A DNA stretch of 64,000 nucleotides from CAYNRE01 sp964399535 (lineage in GTDB: Bacteria; Planctomycetota; Planctomycetia; Pirellulales; CAYNRE01), in the NCBI GenBank assembly GCA_964399535.1, contig CAYNRE010000055.1:310001-374000 (forward strand). Reading direction: 5' to 3'. The number at the start of each line of letters is the position of its first letter. Positions within the stretch are counted from its first letter, which is position 1. Of the stretch, positions 54,112 to 62,397 are shown piece after piece. The translations under genes were made by a program, and so were the position numbers. The notes below the pieces were generated by a model. The model saw nothing but the letters and a program-made list of their open reading frames with translations. It had not been told where the DNA came from and ran no database searches.

Positions 54112-54878
54112 GATCGATCCTTTCGCGGCAGGAGCGCGGCGGCGGTTTCCTCAGATTCTTCCTCGGCGGCCTGGTCTTCCCCTTCGGCGTCTGGCTCGGG
54201 CTTCAGGGCGGCCGGCCGGTCGTCCTGCTCGTAGTAGGGATATTGATCGAGCCAGGAGCCGAGCCATTGAACATAGGTAATCAGCGCCAGCCCACGCTCA
54301 TTCGGTCGATTGGGACCGCCGTCGAACAGCCAGGGATACGCCGGCATGGGCGAGCCCTCCGACAGGTCCAGGGGGCGGTAGAAGTGCACGGCATGCCAGT
54401 CGTTGGAGCGCCGGCCCCCCTCGCGGCTCAGGTCGGGGCCCACCCGGCGGGTACCGAACAGCACCGGCCGTTGCAATTCGTTCTGGTATTCCCAGGTTTC
54501 GGAAACCGGGCCGAAGCGGCGCGACTCGTTGGAAACCGGCCGCACGAATTGGCTGTGGCAGTGCCAGCAGCCCTCGGCCACGTAAACCTTGTGGCCCCGG
54601 TAGAGCAACTCGGCGCACTTGCGCTGCCACCAGGCGTCGAGCTCGGCCTGATCCTCCGGGAGCGTTTCGCCGGACACGACATATTTGGCGAACGCGTCGG
54701 GAAACCGTTGGCTGAGATCCTCGAACTGGTAGGCCAGGTTGGCGTTGACCAGTTCGACCCCCTGCTGCTCGGGCAGGTCGCGGTACATGAGCACCGGCAC
54801 CATGACGTTTGACAAGAAGGCCAGGACGAAGAAGCCCAGCCCGCCGATCAGCAGAATTCCCGATTTACTTTCAAACAT
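54108..54878 (-). CDS. ccoO: cbb3-type cytochrome c oxidase, monohaem subunit II
   Basis: The 256-residue protein is CcoO/FixO. An N-terminal membrane anchor (ILLIGGLGFFVLAFLSNVMVPV) is followed by a periplasmic cytochrome c domain with one haem c site, CWHCH, in EGCWHCHSQFVRPV near residues 103-117. The strongly conserved VGPDLSREGGRRSNDWH block and YPWLFDG are present; the axial Met is probably in GSPMPAYPW. It passes electrons from a c-type cytochrome to the catalytic subunit CcoN. The last 35 residues are acidic and Glu-rich. It starts 95 bases after the ccoN stop, the only sizeable gap in the operon. Confidence 0.95.
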   Translation of the reverse strand: MFESKSGILLIGGLGFFVLAFLSNVMVPVLMYRDLPEQQGVELVNANLAYQFEDLSQRFPDAFAKYVVSGETLPEDQAELDAWWQRKCAELLYRGHKVYVAEGCWHCHSQFVRPVSNESRRFGPVSETWEYQNELQRPVLFGTRRVGPDLSREGGRRSNDWHAVHFYRPLDLSEGSPMPAYPWLFDGGPNRPNERGLALITYVQWLGSWLDQYPYYEQDDRPAALKPEPDAEGEDQAAEEESEETAAALLPRKDRS

Positions 54879-54973
54879 GGCGGATCTACTTACTCCCTGC
54901 CGTTGGTTGGCAAGTCTGGTTGGCTGGGCCGGGCGGCCAACGGTGGCCGCGCTGGTCCATCAGGTCGGGTTTC

Positions 54974-56383
54974 TCAAGACGCGGCCGCGGACGCCGGAAC
55001 CGAACTGGTCGAGGGCCCTCGAGCGCTGAGCCAGGTCATCAACACGTTGTAGAAGAAGCACAGTTGCCCGCCGAAGATCGCCAGGCCGGCGAATACTCGG
55101 GTCATCCAGAACGGCATTGAGTTGGCGACCGAAACGTCCCAGGGAAACAGCGCGGCCCAGTAGTAGCCTTGGAACACGCCGCCCAGGATCAAATCGCTGG
55201 CCATGACCAGCATGCCGCCGGCCGAGAGCCAGTAATGCCATTCGAGCAGTTTCTGGCTGTACCAGGGGCGGCCGAACAGGCGGGGAAACAGATAGGTCAT
55301 GATTCCCAGCAGCCACATGCTGAACACGCCGAACATCACCAGGTGGGCATGGCCCACCACCCAATCCGTAAAGTGGATCAAGGCCTGGAACGTGAGCGTT
55401 ACCTGCAGCGAGCACTGTAAGCAGGTGAGGAAGTAATAGATCATGCCGGTGTAGAACCAGCGGATGGGCAGGTTGTCGACCACGGCCCGGCCCGATCCAT
55501 AGAGCGTACCGAAGAAATTGATGACCACCGTGGTCACCACCAATTCGACGGCGATGGTCGAGATGATGGCCCCATACTGCAGAAACATGGGTATCGGGGT
55601 GTAGAGAAAGTGGTGAATGCCCTGCAGCGGGTAGAAGAAGGCCAGCCCCCAGAAGCCCACGAGCGACAGGCCGTGGCTCCAGATCGGTTTCTTGAGCAGA
55701 ATGGGCACGAAGTAGTACATCAGCCCCCAGCCCAGCGGCGTCACGAACAGCCCCACCAGGTCGTGGATGAACAAACCCCCGACGGCGCCGGCGCTGGTTC
55801 CGGCCACGAAATACTCGGGGACAAAGTTGCCCATGGCATAGGTCAGAAAGGTCCAGACGAACGCCGCCAGGAAGTACCAGAGCGTCACGTATTGGGGGCC
55901 CTTGGCCTGAACGATGGGGGCGCCGAAGTTGACCGCTACCAGTGCCAAGCCCAAGAGCGCCAGCGGATCGATCCACACCGGGGTCTCGCCCCACTCCAGG
56001 GCTTGGGCTTCACCGAGCAAAATGCCCACCGCCGTGGCCCCCACGACCAGCTGCCAGGCGACGAAAATCAACATCGACAGCCAACGATTCAGCACCGGCC
56101 GCAACGTAAGCCGGGGAATGGCCCAGTGCAGGGCGCCCAGGAACGCATTGGCCAGAAACCCGTACGCGATGGCGTTGGTGTGCAGCATCCGCCAGCGGCC
56201 CGGCGAGAGCAGTTCCACCGTGGGCAACGGGTTCCAATGCACCATCTGCAAAGCCACGAGCATGCCCCCGGTGAGCGAGGCCGCCATGAACACCAGGGCA
56301 GCCACGAAGTGCCAAATCACCAGGCGGGTATCGACCAGGTGCGCCGGATCGGGCAAAGCGCTATCGGTCTTTTCGGGAATCAT
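54974..56383 (-). CDS. ccoN: cbb3-type cytochrome c oxidase, catalytic subunit I
   Basis: The 469-residue, twelve-helix haem-copper oxidase subunit reduces O2 to water and conserves energy as proton motive force. Haem and CuB ligands are present: low-spin haem His in RMLHTNAIAYGF near residue 67; CuB His in FIHDLVGLF; the His-His pair in FFYPLQGIHHF, with the Tyr six residues before that cross-links in cbb3 enzymes; and the haem His pair in DWVVGHAHLVMFG. It is thus a complete C-type oxidase, known for very high O2 affinity. Its ATG overlaps the stop of the preceding membrane protein by four bases. Confidence 0.96.
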   Translation of the reverse strand: MIPEKTDSALPDPAHLVDTRLVIWHFVAALVFMAASLTGGMLVALQMVHWNPLPTVELLSPGRWRMLHTNAIAYGFLANAFLGALHWAIPRLTLRPVLNRWLSMLIFVAWQLVVGATAVGILLGEAQALEWGETPVWIDPLALLGLALVAVNFGAPIVQAKGPQYVTLWYFLAAFVWTFLTYAMGNFVPEYFVAGTSAGAVGGLFIHDLVGLFVTPLGWGLMYYFVPILLKKPIWSHGLSLVGFWGLAFFYPLQGIHHFLYTPIPMFLQYGAIISTIAVELVVTTVVINFFGTLYGSGRAVVDNLPIRWFYTGMIYYFLTCLQCSLQVTLTFQALIHFTDWVVGHAHLVMFGVFSMWLLGIMTYLFPRLFGRPWYSQKLLEWHYWLSAGGMLVMASDLILGGVFQGYYWAALFPWDVSVANSMPFWMTRVFAGLAIFGGQLCFFYNVLMTWLSARGPSTSSVPASAAAS

Positions 56384-57006
56384 GCTGCTTCCGTTTCGCG
56401 TCGATAGGGGGAATACAAACCGAGCGGGTACACCAACACCATCGTCCAGCCAAAGACCAGGTGCGTGAGCGCGGCCACCCAGGGGGGCACGCGATTGATG
56501 ATCAGGTTTTCAGGGCTGATGTTCTTGACCACCAGCGGCTGGAGCCAGCTCAAAATGCCGTAGAAGTTGACCAACCAGATGACGACGGCCACCACGCTGG
56601 CCACGGCCATGCGCCCGGCGAATCCGCTATTGGACGCCAGCCGAGTCAGGGCCAGGTACATGGGTATGCCCAGCAACATGCCGGTGCCTAGATACAGGCA
56701 GCAGCCCACGGCCAGCCCCAATCCGGTTTCAATCTGAAACGCCCGATCTCCCAGCGGGAAAGTTAGATAACAGCGGATGATTTCCAGCGGGTGATGGTTG
56801 GTGAGGACCGAGCCCACCACGTTAAATAGCAGGCTGGCAGCCGCGCCAAAGATTCCCAGCATAAAGCCGGTCGTGGCGTAGTAGGCCGTGTAGTAGCCGG
56901 TCGCCTGCCAGGCGGCCGAGGCTGCTTCGTCGGCCAATTCGCTTTCCAGACGGCGCATTTCTGTCTGCAGCCGGTCGAGTTCTTGGCGTTTCGTTTCCAA
57001 GTTCAT
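56380..57006 (-). CDS. Membrane protein with N-terminal coiled coil, cbb3-associated
   Basis: The 208-residue protein begins with a short charged coiled coil (ETKRQELDRLQTEMRRLESEL). Four or five membrane helices follow, including FMLGIFGAAASLLFNVVGSVL, GLAVGCCLYLGTGMLLGIPM and VASVVAVVIWLVNFYGILSWL. I do not recognise the family. It is locked between the diheme cytochrome and ccoN by four-base overlaps on both sides. It is therefore likely to be a structural or assembly subunit specific to this form of oxidase, perhaps replacing the membrane part of CcoP. Confidence 0.8.
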   Translation of the reverse strand: MNLETKRQELDRLQTEMRRLESELADEAASAAWQATGYYTAYYATTGFMLGIFGAAASLLFNVVGSVLTNHHPLEIIRCYLTFPLGDRAFQIETGLGLAVGCCLYLGTGMLLGIPMYLALTRLASNSGFAGRMAVASVVAVVIWLVNFYGILSWLQPLVVKNISPENLIINRVPPWVAALTHLVFGWTMVLVYPLGLYSPYRRETEAA

Positions 57007-58445
57007 GGTTGTTGCTCCGCGGCCGGCTCATTGGCGGGGGTTGGCGACGCTTCGTCCGCAGCCGAGGTGGGCGGCTCGGAATCCGACGCGGATTCGGTCT
57101 CGTCGTCGGCGGATGCTTCAGGCGATTGGGCATCGTCGGTCACGGCGGCCGGCTCCTCGGCGGCTGGCTCCTCGGCGGCTGGCTCCTCGGCGGCCGGCTC
57201 CTCGGCGGCTGGCTCCTCGGCGGCTGGCTCCTCGGCGGCTGGCTCCTCGGCGGCTGGCTCCTCGGCGGCTGGCTCCTCGGTGGCTGGCTCCTCGGTGGCT
57301 GGCTCCTCGGTGGCTGGCTCCTCGGTGGCCGGCTCCTCGGTGGCCGGCTCCTCGGTGGCCGGCCCACTCGGTCCGGCCACGGCCATTTCGGCTAGCGCCA
57401 TCGGCCGGCTGAAAGGGGGCATATTTCCCTGCCGCCGCTGGCTCGAGACGTGGAGCACGTAATGCACCAGGTACCAGAAGGTTTCTGGTTCCGCGGCGAA
57501 CACGCTCTGAAACGACGGCATCGGCGTGCCGTTGATCCCCGAGTAAATGCGACGGTAAATGTCGACCGGCTGGGTCCCCCCGTGCAACATGCCCGAGGTC
57601 AGGTCGGCGGCCCGGGTCGAATTGCCCCAGGCGTCGACCCCCACGTTGTCGCGGGTCATTCCGCGACCGTCTTCCCCGTGGCATTTAGCACAGCCCTTGG
57701 TCATGAAGAGCTGTTTGCCCTGCGCGACTGTCTCGGGAGTGCGGGCCGGTGGGGGGGATAAGGGCTCGACGACCTGCTCCGATGCTTCGGACCAGGCGGA
57801 AAGGATCGAGTCGACGTACTCGGTCACCACCTCCGGGTCGAGCTCTTCTTCGCTTTCGGCTTCGGCCGCCAGGTAGATTTCCAGCTCACCCCGATGAGTT
57901 AGCGCCAGTACGTAGTCGACGACCGCGTTGAGCTCCTCCTCGGAAAGCAGGTTGAACGACGGCATCGAAGTGCCGATCACCCCGCGCCGCACGGTTCGCA
58001 GCAGGTCTTCCCGGCGCGGTTTCGCTCCGTAGGGGGTCGAGGTGAACTTGAAGATACCCTTGCGGTAATCGCGCGGCCGGGGTGTCAGAAACCCCGCCGC
58101 CGGACCGTTGCCATCGCCGGTCACGCCGTGGCAGTGCTGGCAGCGCTCCAGGTAGATCGAAGCGCCCCACTCCAGTTGGCGCTGCTCGGCGGGCGCGGCG
58201 CCCAGCAGCTTGGGCGCCGCGGGAGTGCCGGTGTGCTCCACCAGCGTGGTGCGCACCAGTTCGCGCAGCGGAGCGTCGAGCGCCTGTGCGGCGTCGCTTT
58301 CGACGTAATGCATTTCGGGCGCGCGTTGGCAACCCAGCGCCACCGCGAGCGTAAGGCCCCAGAGACTCCAATGCCGGCGCGCCGGTGCAATCTCGCCGAA
58401 CCGGAGTCGCCCAAAGTGGGGTAGAGAAACACCGCGACAGATCAC
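57003..58445 (-). CDS. Diheme c-type cytochrome lipoprotein in the CcoP position
   Basis: The 480-residue protein has a signal with lipobox VALGC near residues 33-37, which predicts a lipid anchor. Two cytochrome c domains follow: CQHCH near residue 101, and CAKCH near residue 255 within MTKGCAKCHGEDGRGM. The axial Met residues are probably in TSMPSFNLLSEEE and TPMPSFQSVF. The C-terminal quarter is acidic: a 14-unit EEPA(A/T) repeat then a Glu/Asp/Ser tail. It probably replaces the diheme subunit CcoP as the electron entry of the oxidase. GTG 58445 has a perfect AAGGAG site six bases upstream, and a sigma-54-like promoter lies 74 bases upstream. First gene of the operon. Confidence 0.9.
   Translation of the reverse strand: MICRGVSLPHFGRLRFGEIAPARRHWSLWGLTLAVALGCQRAPEMHYVESDAAQALDAPLRELVRTTLVEHTGTPAAPKLLGAAPAEQRQLEWGASIYLERCQHCHGVTGDGNGPAAGFLTPRPRDYRKGIFKFTSTPYGAKPRREDLLRTVRRGVIGTSMPSFNLLSEEELNAVVDYVLALTHRGELEIYLAAEAESEEELDPEVVTEYVDSILSAWSEASEQVVEPLSPPPARTPETVAQGKQLFMTKGCAKCHGEDGRGMTRDNVGVDAWGNSTRAADLTSGMLHGGTQPVDIYRRIYSGINGTPMPSFQSVFAAEPETFWYLVHYVLHVSSQRRQGNMPPFSRPMALAEMAVAGPSGPATEEPATEEPATEEPATEEPATEEPATEEPAAEEPAAEEPAAEEPAAEEPAAEEPAAEEPAAEEPAAEEPAAVTDDAQSPEASADDETESASDSEPPTSAADEASPTPANEPAAEQQP
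57151..57360 (-). repeat. Fourteen 15-bp tandem repeats encoding EEPA(A/T)
   Basis: The plus-strand unit is GGCTCCTCGG(C/T)GGC(T/C), repeated 14 times without interruption. Eight units (57151-57270) have GCGGC and encode Ala-Ala-Glu-Glu-Pro; six units (57271-57360) have GTGGC and encode Ala-Thr-Glu-Glu-Pro. The unit length is a multiple of three, so copy-number changes keep the frame. The repeat also leaves other frames open, which explains several spurious long frames here. Confidence 0.95.
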
Positions 58446-58518
58446 CTTGGCTCCTTCGATCGAGGGTGCGACCTGATTCAACGCCCGCAAATGTAGCGAT
58501 CGACTGCCCCGCCTGCGA

Positions 58519-58534
58519 AGCACTTCGGATGCCA
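58519..58534 (-). promoter_or_regulatory. Sigma-54-like promoter of the cbb3 operon
   Basis: Read on the minus strand: TTGGCATC-CGAA-GTGCT, with GG-N10-GC spacing. The -24 half matches YTGGCACG at six of eight positions and the -12 half TTGCW at four of five; an A/T-rich stretch lies just upstream. The start would be near 58508, about 63 bases before the GTG. The same GTGCTT -12 form is found at nifJ. Confidence 0.4.
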
Positions 58535-58913
58535 AATTTTCTTGATTTCTCGCGCGGCGGAATCAGAGAGAACGAAACCGGCCGCAGAATACCGGCCGCG
58601 ATGCAATTCTTGCCCTCCGCAAAACGCCCATCCGCCGGGCAGGCCAAACCGTGCATTTTTGTCCGCTCCAGCACAACCACTGTGCGAAAGGGCGCAGTTT
58701 GCCGTCGTACGGGTTGCCCGCCGATCGTCGGAGCCGCTGATTCGGATCGCTCGGTGCGTAACCGGTCGAGCGGCTCGAGAGAGCGTCGGGGCGCGGCAAA
58801 GCGTGCTCAGGAGCGCGCTGACGAATGAAAACCGCCGCCGGCAGGCGTATACGAATTTCCGTAACCAACAACCAGTTAACGGGTTGCGTGAAAAACAGAA
58901 TTCCGAGTCGGGT

Positions 58914-58930
58914 TTGGCGCGGAAGATGCA
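58914..58930 (+). promoter_or_regulatory. Sigma-54-like promoter of the BON gene
   Basis: TTGGCGCG-GAAG-ATGCA has GG-N10-GC spacing, seven of eight -24 positions and four of five -12 positions. The start would be near 58941, about 75 bases before the ATG. GG-N10-GC pairs are common by chance in GC-rich DNA, so the call rests on the whole motif and on the similar sites at nifJ and the cbb3 operon. Confidence 0.4.
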
Positions 58931-59015
58931 GAAATTCAACATCCAGAACAATGGACTGTTCGCGGCCCTGGTTTCCTGCCCGGTCGGGCGGGGCTAACTG
59001 AAATGAGGTGCTGCG

Positions 59016-59390
59016 ATGAACACCAACTACACGAACCGGGACGGCCAAGCCAGCATGCACGGCAATTGCCCTTCGCCGGTCGCGGACGATACGGCCCTCA
59101 AGATTTCTGCGATCGGAGATGCGGTTGTGTTTCGGGCCAAGGCGATTCTGCAGGCGAGTCCCTATCCCGAGGTGCGGACCTTGAACTGTGAGGAGGCCGA
59201 CGGAACGCTGCGGGTTTCCGGACAGGTCTCGCGCTTCTACCTGAAGCAACACGCCCTGACGCTGGCTAAGAAAGTGCCCGGGGTTTATCGCGTTGTCGAC
59301 GAGGTCAGCGTCCGGGACTCAGCAAGCCCGTCGGATCCTAGCGGTGCCCTGCGGCGACGGCATGCGGTAGTTCCGCTTGCGAGCGCCTAG
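59016..59390 (+). CDS. BON-domain protein
   Basis: The 124-residue protein has a polar 35-residue N-terminus without signal peptide. A BON domain follows at about residues 40-100: AKAILQASPYPEVRTLNCEE, the Gly-containing turn ADGTLRVSGQVSRFYLKQHAL, and KKVPGVYRVVDEVSV. BON domains bind membranes or small ligands and are often stress-related. GAGG precedes the ATG by seven bases. A sigma-54-like element lies upstream, and the divergent neighbour is the cbb3 operon. The next gene starts 204 bases downstream. Confidence 0.85.
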   Translation: MNTNYTNRDGQASMHGNCPSPVADDTALKISAIGDAVVFRAKAILQASPYPEVRTLNCEEADGTLRVSGQVSRFYLKQHALTLAKKVPGVYRVVDEVSVRDSASPSDPSGALRRRHAVVPLASA

Positions 59391-59594
59391 GGGCGACCGA
59401 TTGGCGCGACGGGCAAAACGGCGCGAGCAATTCGGGCGAGGTGCGAGCGGGGTGGGGGGCGAACCAAGACAGGCAGCGAAACAGGGGTGAGCGATACGGC
59501 GACGGCAAACGGGGTGCGTTGCACCGCCGGAGCGGGATTTCCGATTTGCAAACCAGGGTTTTGATGAGTGCAGTTACATCGCAGGAGCATGACG

Positions 59595-61439
59595 ATGAAC
59601 CGCAGTGGATGGGTTTGGTTGTCAGGGGTGGCGTTACTGTTTTCTTCGCTCAATTCAGCCGCCGCGAGCGAGGCGGCGCCGACCCGCGTCGGCCGGCAGG
59701 TGGATAACTTCCTGCTCCGCGATTTCCGCGGCGCCGAGCACTCGCTCGATGCGCTGCTAGACGACCACGAGTTGGTCGTGGTCGCGTTTCTGGGTGTGGA
59801 GTGTCCGCTGGTGAAGCTGTACGCTCCGCGGCTCGCGGAATTGGCCGCCGAATTCGGCGACCGCGGCGTGGCCTTCGTGGCGGTGGATTCGAATGCCCAA
59901 GACTCGGTGACCGAGATGGGCTATGCCGCCCGCGATTGGAAGATGGAGTTTCCCTTTTTGAAGGACCCGGGCAACCGGGTAGCCGACCAGTTCGACGCCA
60001 TTCGCACGCCCGAAATCTTCGTCGTCGACCGCTCGCACTGTGTGCGCTATTGGGGCCGCGTCGACGATCAGTATGGCTTTCAAACGGGGGTGGGATATGC
60101 ACGGCCGGAGATTACCCGCCGCGATTTAGCGACGGCCCTGGAGGAATTGCTGGCCGGACAAGAGGTGAGCGTGGCCCGGACCGACGCTCCTGGCTGCCGC
60201 ATCGGCCGAGTGCATCCCCCCAAGGCCGACGCCCCGATTACCTACTCGCGACAAATCGCTCGAATTCTGCAAGACAACTGCGTGAGCTGCCACCGCCCTG
60301 GCGAGATCGCGCCGTTTGCGCTGACCGACTACGATGAAGTGGTTGGCTGGGCGGAGATGATTGACGAGGTGGTTCACGCCCAGCGGATGCCTCCCTGGCA
60401 GGCGAGTGCCGAGTTCGGCGATTTCGCCAACGACTGTCGTTTGAGCGACGAAGCCAAGGCGATGATTCATCGCTGGGTCGAGGACGGTGCTCCGCAGGGT
60501 GACCCGGCCGATTTGCCCGAACCCAAGCAATTCACCGTGGGTTGGCAGATTCCCGAGCCCGACCAGGTTGTGTACATGAGCGACGAATCGTTCGTGGTGC
60601 CAGCCCAGGGAACGGTCGAGTACCAGTACTTCGTCGTGGATCCGGGCTTTACCGAGGATAAGTGGGTCCGGGCGGCCGAGTGCCGGCCCGGCAATCGTTC
60701 GGTGGTGCACCATATCATCGTGTTCCTGGTTGAGCCCGGCCAAGACATCCGGCAACTGGGCGAGGGGCGAGGGACTCAGAACCTGTTGGCCGGAACCGCC
60801 CCGGGCAACCCGCCCACGGTAATGCCGCCCGGATTTGCCCAGAAGGTGAAGGCTGGCACGAAGCTCTTGTTCCAAATGCACTACACCGCCAACGGCACCC
60901 CGCAGCCCGATCGCAGTTCGATCGGTCTGGTGTTCGCCGACCCCAGCGAGGTTCGCCGTGAAGTGCGGACCGATCTGGCGATCAATCCGTTCTTCGAGAT
61001 TCCGGCTGGCGCATCGAACTGGCTGGTCGAATCGCAGAAGTCGATTCGACGCGATGGCGTGCTGATTTCACTAATGCCGCACATGCATTTGCGGGGCAAG
61101 GCGTTTCGCTACGAGCTGGTCGGCCCCGACGGCTCGAAGGAAACGCTGCTCGATATTCCGAATTACGATTTCAACTGGCAAAACAGCTACTACTTCCGCG
61201 AACCGAAGGTGGTGCGGGCCGGCTCGAAGATTCGCTGCTACGCCCGTTTCGACAACTCGGCTGAGAACCTGGCCAACCCAGATCCCAATCACCCGGTCGC
61301 CTGGGGCGATCAGACTTGGGAGGAAATGATGATCGGCTGGTTCGTGATTTCGCCCGATCCCAAGTCGACCGATTCGCCCGAGGCGGAACCGAGCGAGCCC
61401 GCCGACGATGAAGTTGCGGTCGCGGCCGACGGCCACTAA
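59595..61439 (+). CDS. Secreted redoxin / cytochrome c / copper monooxygenase fusion
   Basis: The 614-residue protein has a signal peptide ending near AAASEAAP. Residues about 30-195 form an AhpC/TSA-type redoxin with a single Cys70 in GVECPLVKLY. Residues about 215-310 form a cytochrome c-like segment with CVSCH (229-233). The rest resembles the two-domain copper type II ascorbate-dependent (PHM-like) monooxygenases, with the full set of copper ligands: His372-His373, His429, HMH at 496-498 and Met578 or Met579 in TWEEMMIGW. It should act outside the cytoplasm on an unknown substrate. ATG 59595 is seven bases after GCAGGAG; an ATG two codons earlier is too close to it. Confidence 0.88.
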   Translation: MNRSGWVWLSGVALLFSSLNSAAASEAAPTRVGRQVDNFLLRDFRGAEHSLDALLDDHELVVVAFLGVECPLVKLYAPRLAELAAEFGDRGVAFVAVDSNAQDSVTEMGYAARDWKMEFPFLKDPGNRVADQFDAIRTPEIFVVDRSHCVRYWGRVDDQYGFQTGVGYARPEITRRDLATALEELLAGQEVSVARTDAPGCRIGRVHPPKADAPITYSRQIARILQDNCVSCHRPGEIAPFALTDYDEVVGWAEMIDEVVHAQRMPPWQASAEFGDFANDCRLSDEAKAMIHRWVEDGAPQGDPADLPEPKQFTVGWQIPEPDQVVYMSDESFVVPAQGTVEYQYFVVDPGFTEDKWVRAAECRPGNRSVVHHIIVFLVEPGQDIRQLGEGRGTQNLLAGTAPGNPPTVMPPGFAQKVKAGTKLLFQMHYTANGTPQPDRSSIGLVFADPSEVRREVRTDLAINPFFEIPAGASNWLVESQKSIRRDGVLISLMPHMHLRGKAFRYELVGPDGSKETLLDIPNYDFNWQNSYYFREPKVVRAGSKIRCYARFDNSAENLANPDPNHPVAWGDQTWEEMMIGWFVISPDPKSTDSPEAEPSEPADDEVAVAADGH

Positions 61440-61526
61440 CCGGCGGCGACGGGCGACGGGTTGGGGGGCCGCCGCGACGGGCGCCGCGGCCCCAGGCGAA
61501 GCAACCGATGCGGGGAGATCGTCACG

Positions 61527-62315
61527 ATGCGAGCATGGCAGACTTGGATGGCGGGACTGTTGTGGGTGGCCGGCGTGGGCGTTTCGGGCGCGACGGCGCG
61601 GGGAGCCGACGTAGAGCCCCTGGAGACGATCACAAACTCCATTGGGATGAAACTCGTCTTTCTTCCCGCAGGCGAGTTTGAGATGGGCTCTCCCGACGAC
61701 GAGGCGGGGCGCAAAACCAGCGAAGTCCGGCACCAGGTGCGACTGACCAAGCCGTTCTACATCGGCACCTGCGAGGTGACTCAGGCCGAGTACGAAGCGG
61801 TGATGGAGCAGAACCCCTCGCAGACCAGGGGAGCCCAGCACCCCGTGGAACGGGTGAGTTGGTTCGACGCGATCGGGTTTTGCGAACGCCTGAGCACGAA
61901 CGAAGGCCGCAAGTACCGGCTTCCGACCGAAGCCGAGTGGGAATATGCAGCCAGGGCAGGCAGCCGCCAGGCCTGGTGCTTCGGCGGGGACTCGGCGACG
62001 CTACCCGAGTACGCTTGGATTTCGACGAATTCCGGTGGCAAGGCAACCCAACCGGTGGGCCAACTGCAGGCCAATCGCTGGGGCCTTTACGACATGTTCG
62101 GCAACGTGGCCGAATGGTGCCAGGACTGGCTGGGAGACTACCCGAGCGAGGCGGTCAACGACCCGGTTGGCCCCCTCGATGGGCACTTTCGGGTCGTGCG
62201 AGGCGGTAGCGGCTCGAACAGCACCAACTACTGCCGGGCGGCCACCCGGGTGTTCGCGGCCGAGCCAACGCATGTCGACGCCTGGTATGGATTTCGCGTG
62301 GTATCGGAGCCCTAG
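61527..62315 (+). CDS. Secreted formylglycine-generating-enzyme (SUMF1) family protein
   Basis: The 262-residue protein has a signal peptide (TWMAGLLWVAGVGVSGATARG), then an FGE-sulfatase domain: ITNSIGMKLVFLPAGEFEMGS, FYIGTCEVTQAEYEAVM, PVERVSWFDAIGFCERLS, YRLPTEAEWEYAARAGS, WGLYDMFGNVAEWCQDW and VVRGGSGSNSTNYCRAATR. The family core is complete. However, of the Cys pair used by true formylglycine-generating enzymes to activate sulfatases only the second remains, and the normally conserved RGGSW is RGGSG. It is more likely a binding or non-canonical member. It starts 87 bases after the fusion gene and may be cotranscribed with it. Confidence 0.88.
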   Translation: MRAWQTWMAGLLWVAGVGVSGATARGADVEPLETITNSIGMKLVFLPAGEFEMGSPDDEAGRKTSEVRHQVRLTKPFYIGTCEVTQAEYEAVMEQNPSQTRGAQHPVERVSWFDAIGFCERLSTNEGRKYRLPTEAEWEYAARAGSRQAWCFGGDSATLPEYAWISTNSGGKATQPVGQLQANRWGLYDMFGNVAEWCQDWLGDYPSEAVNDPVGPLDGHFRVVRGGSGSNSTNYCRAATRVFAAEPTHVDAWYGFRVVSEP

Positions 62316-62397
62316 CTGCCCGTTTTAGGTTTCATCGGGCTGCGTCCTCGCGGGGATGCGATGCCAAAACAGCGACGCAGATCGTTATTTTGCGAGC

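Larger units (their letters stand above)
58446..59015. other. Divergent intergenic region, 570 bp
   Basis: It separates the cbb3 operon (minus) from the BON gene (plus). Each side has a sigma-54-like element, listed separately. Besides these, CCGGCCGCAGAATACCGGCCGCG near 58577 holds a repeated CCGGCCGC. No coding frame or RNA gene was recognised. Confidence 0.5.

Noticed and set aside
57005..57412. Several long open frames on both strands over the cytochrome tail
   Set aside because: They are produced by the 15-bp repeat, which keeps other frames open; only the cytochrome frame has haem motifs, a signal and a ribosome site.
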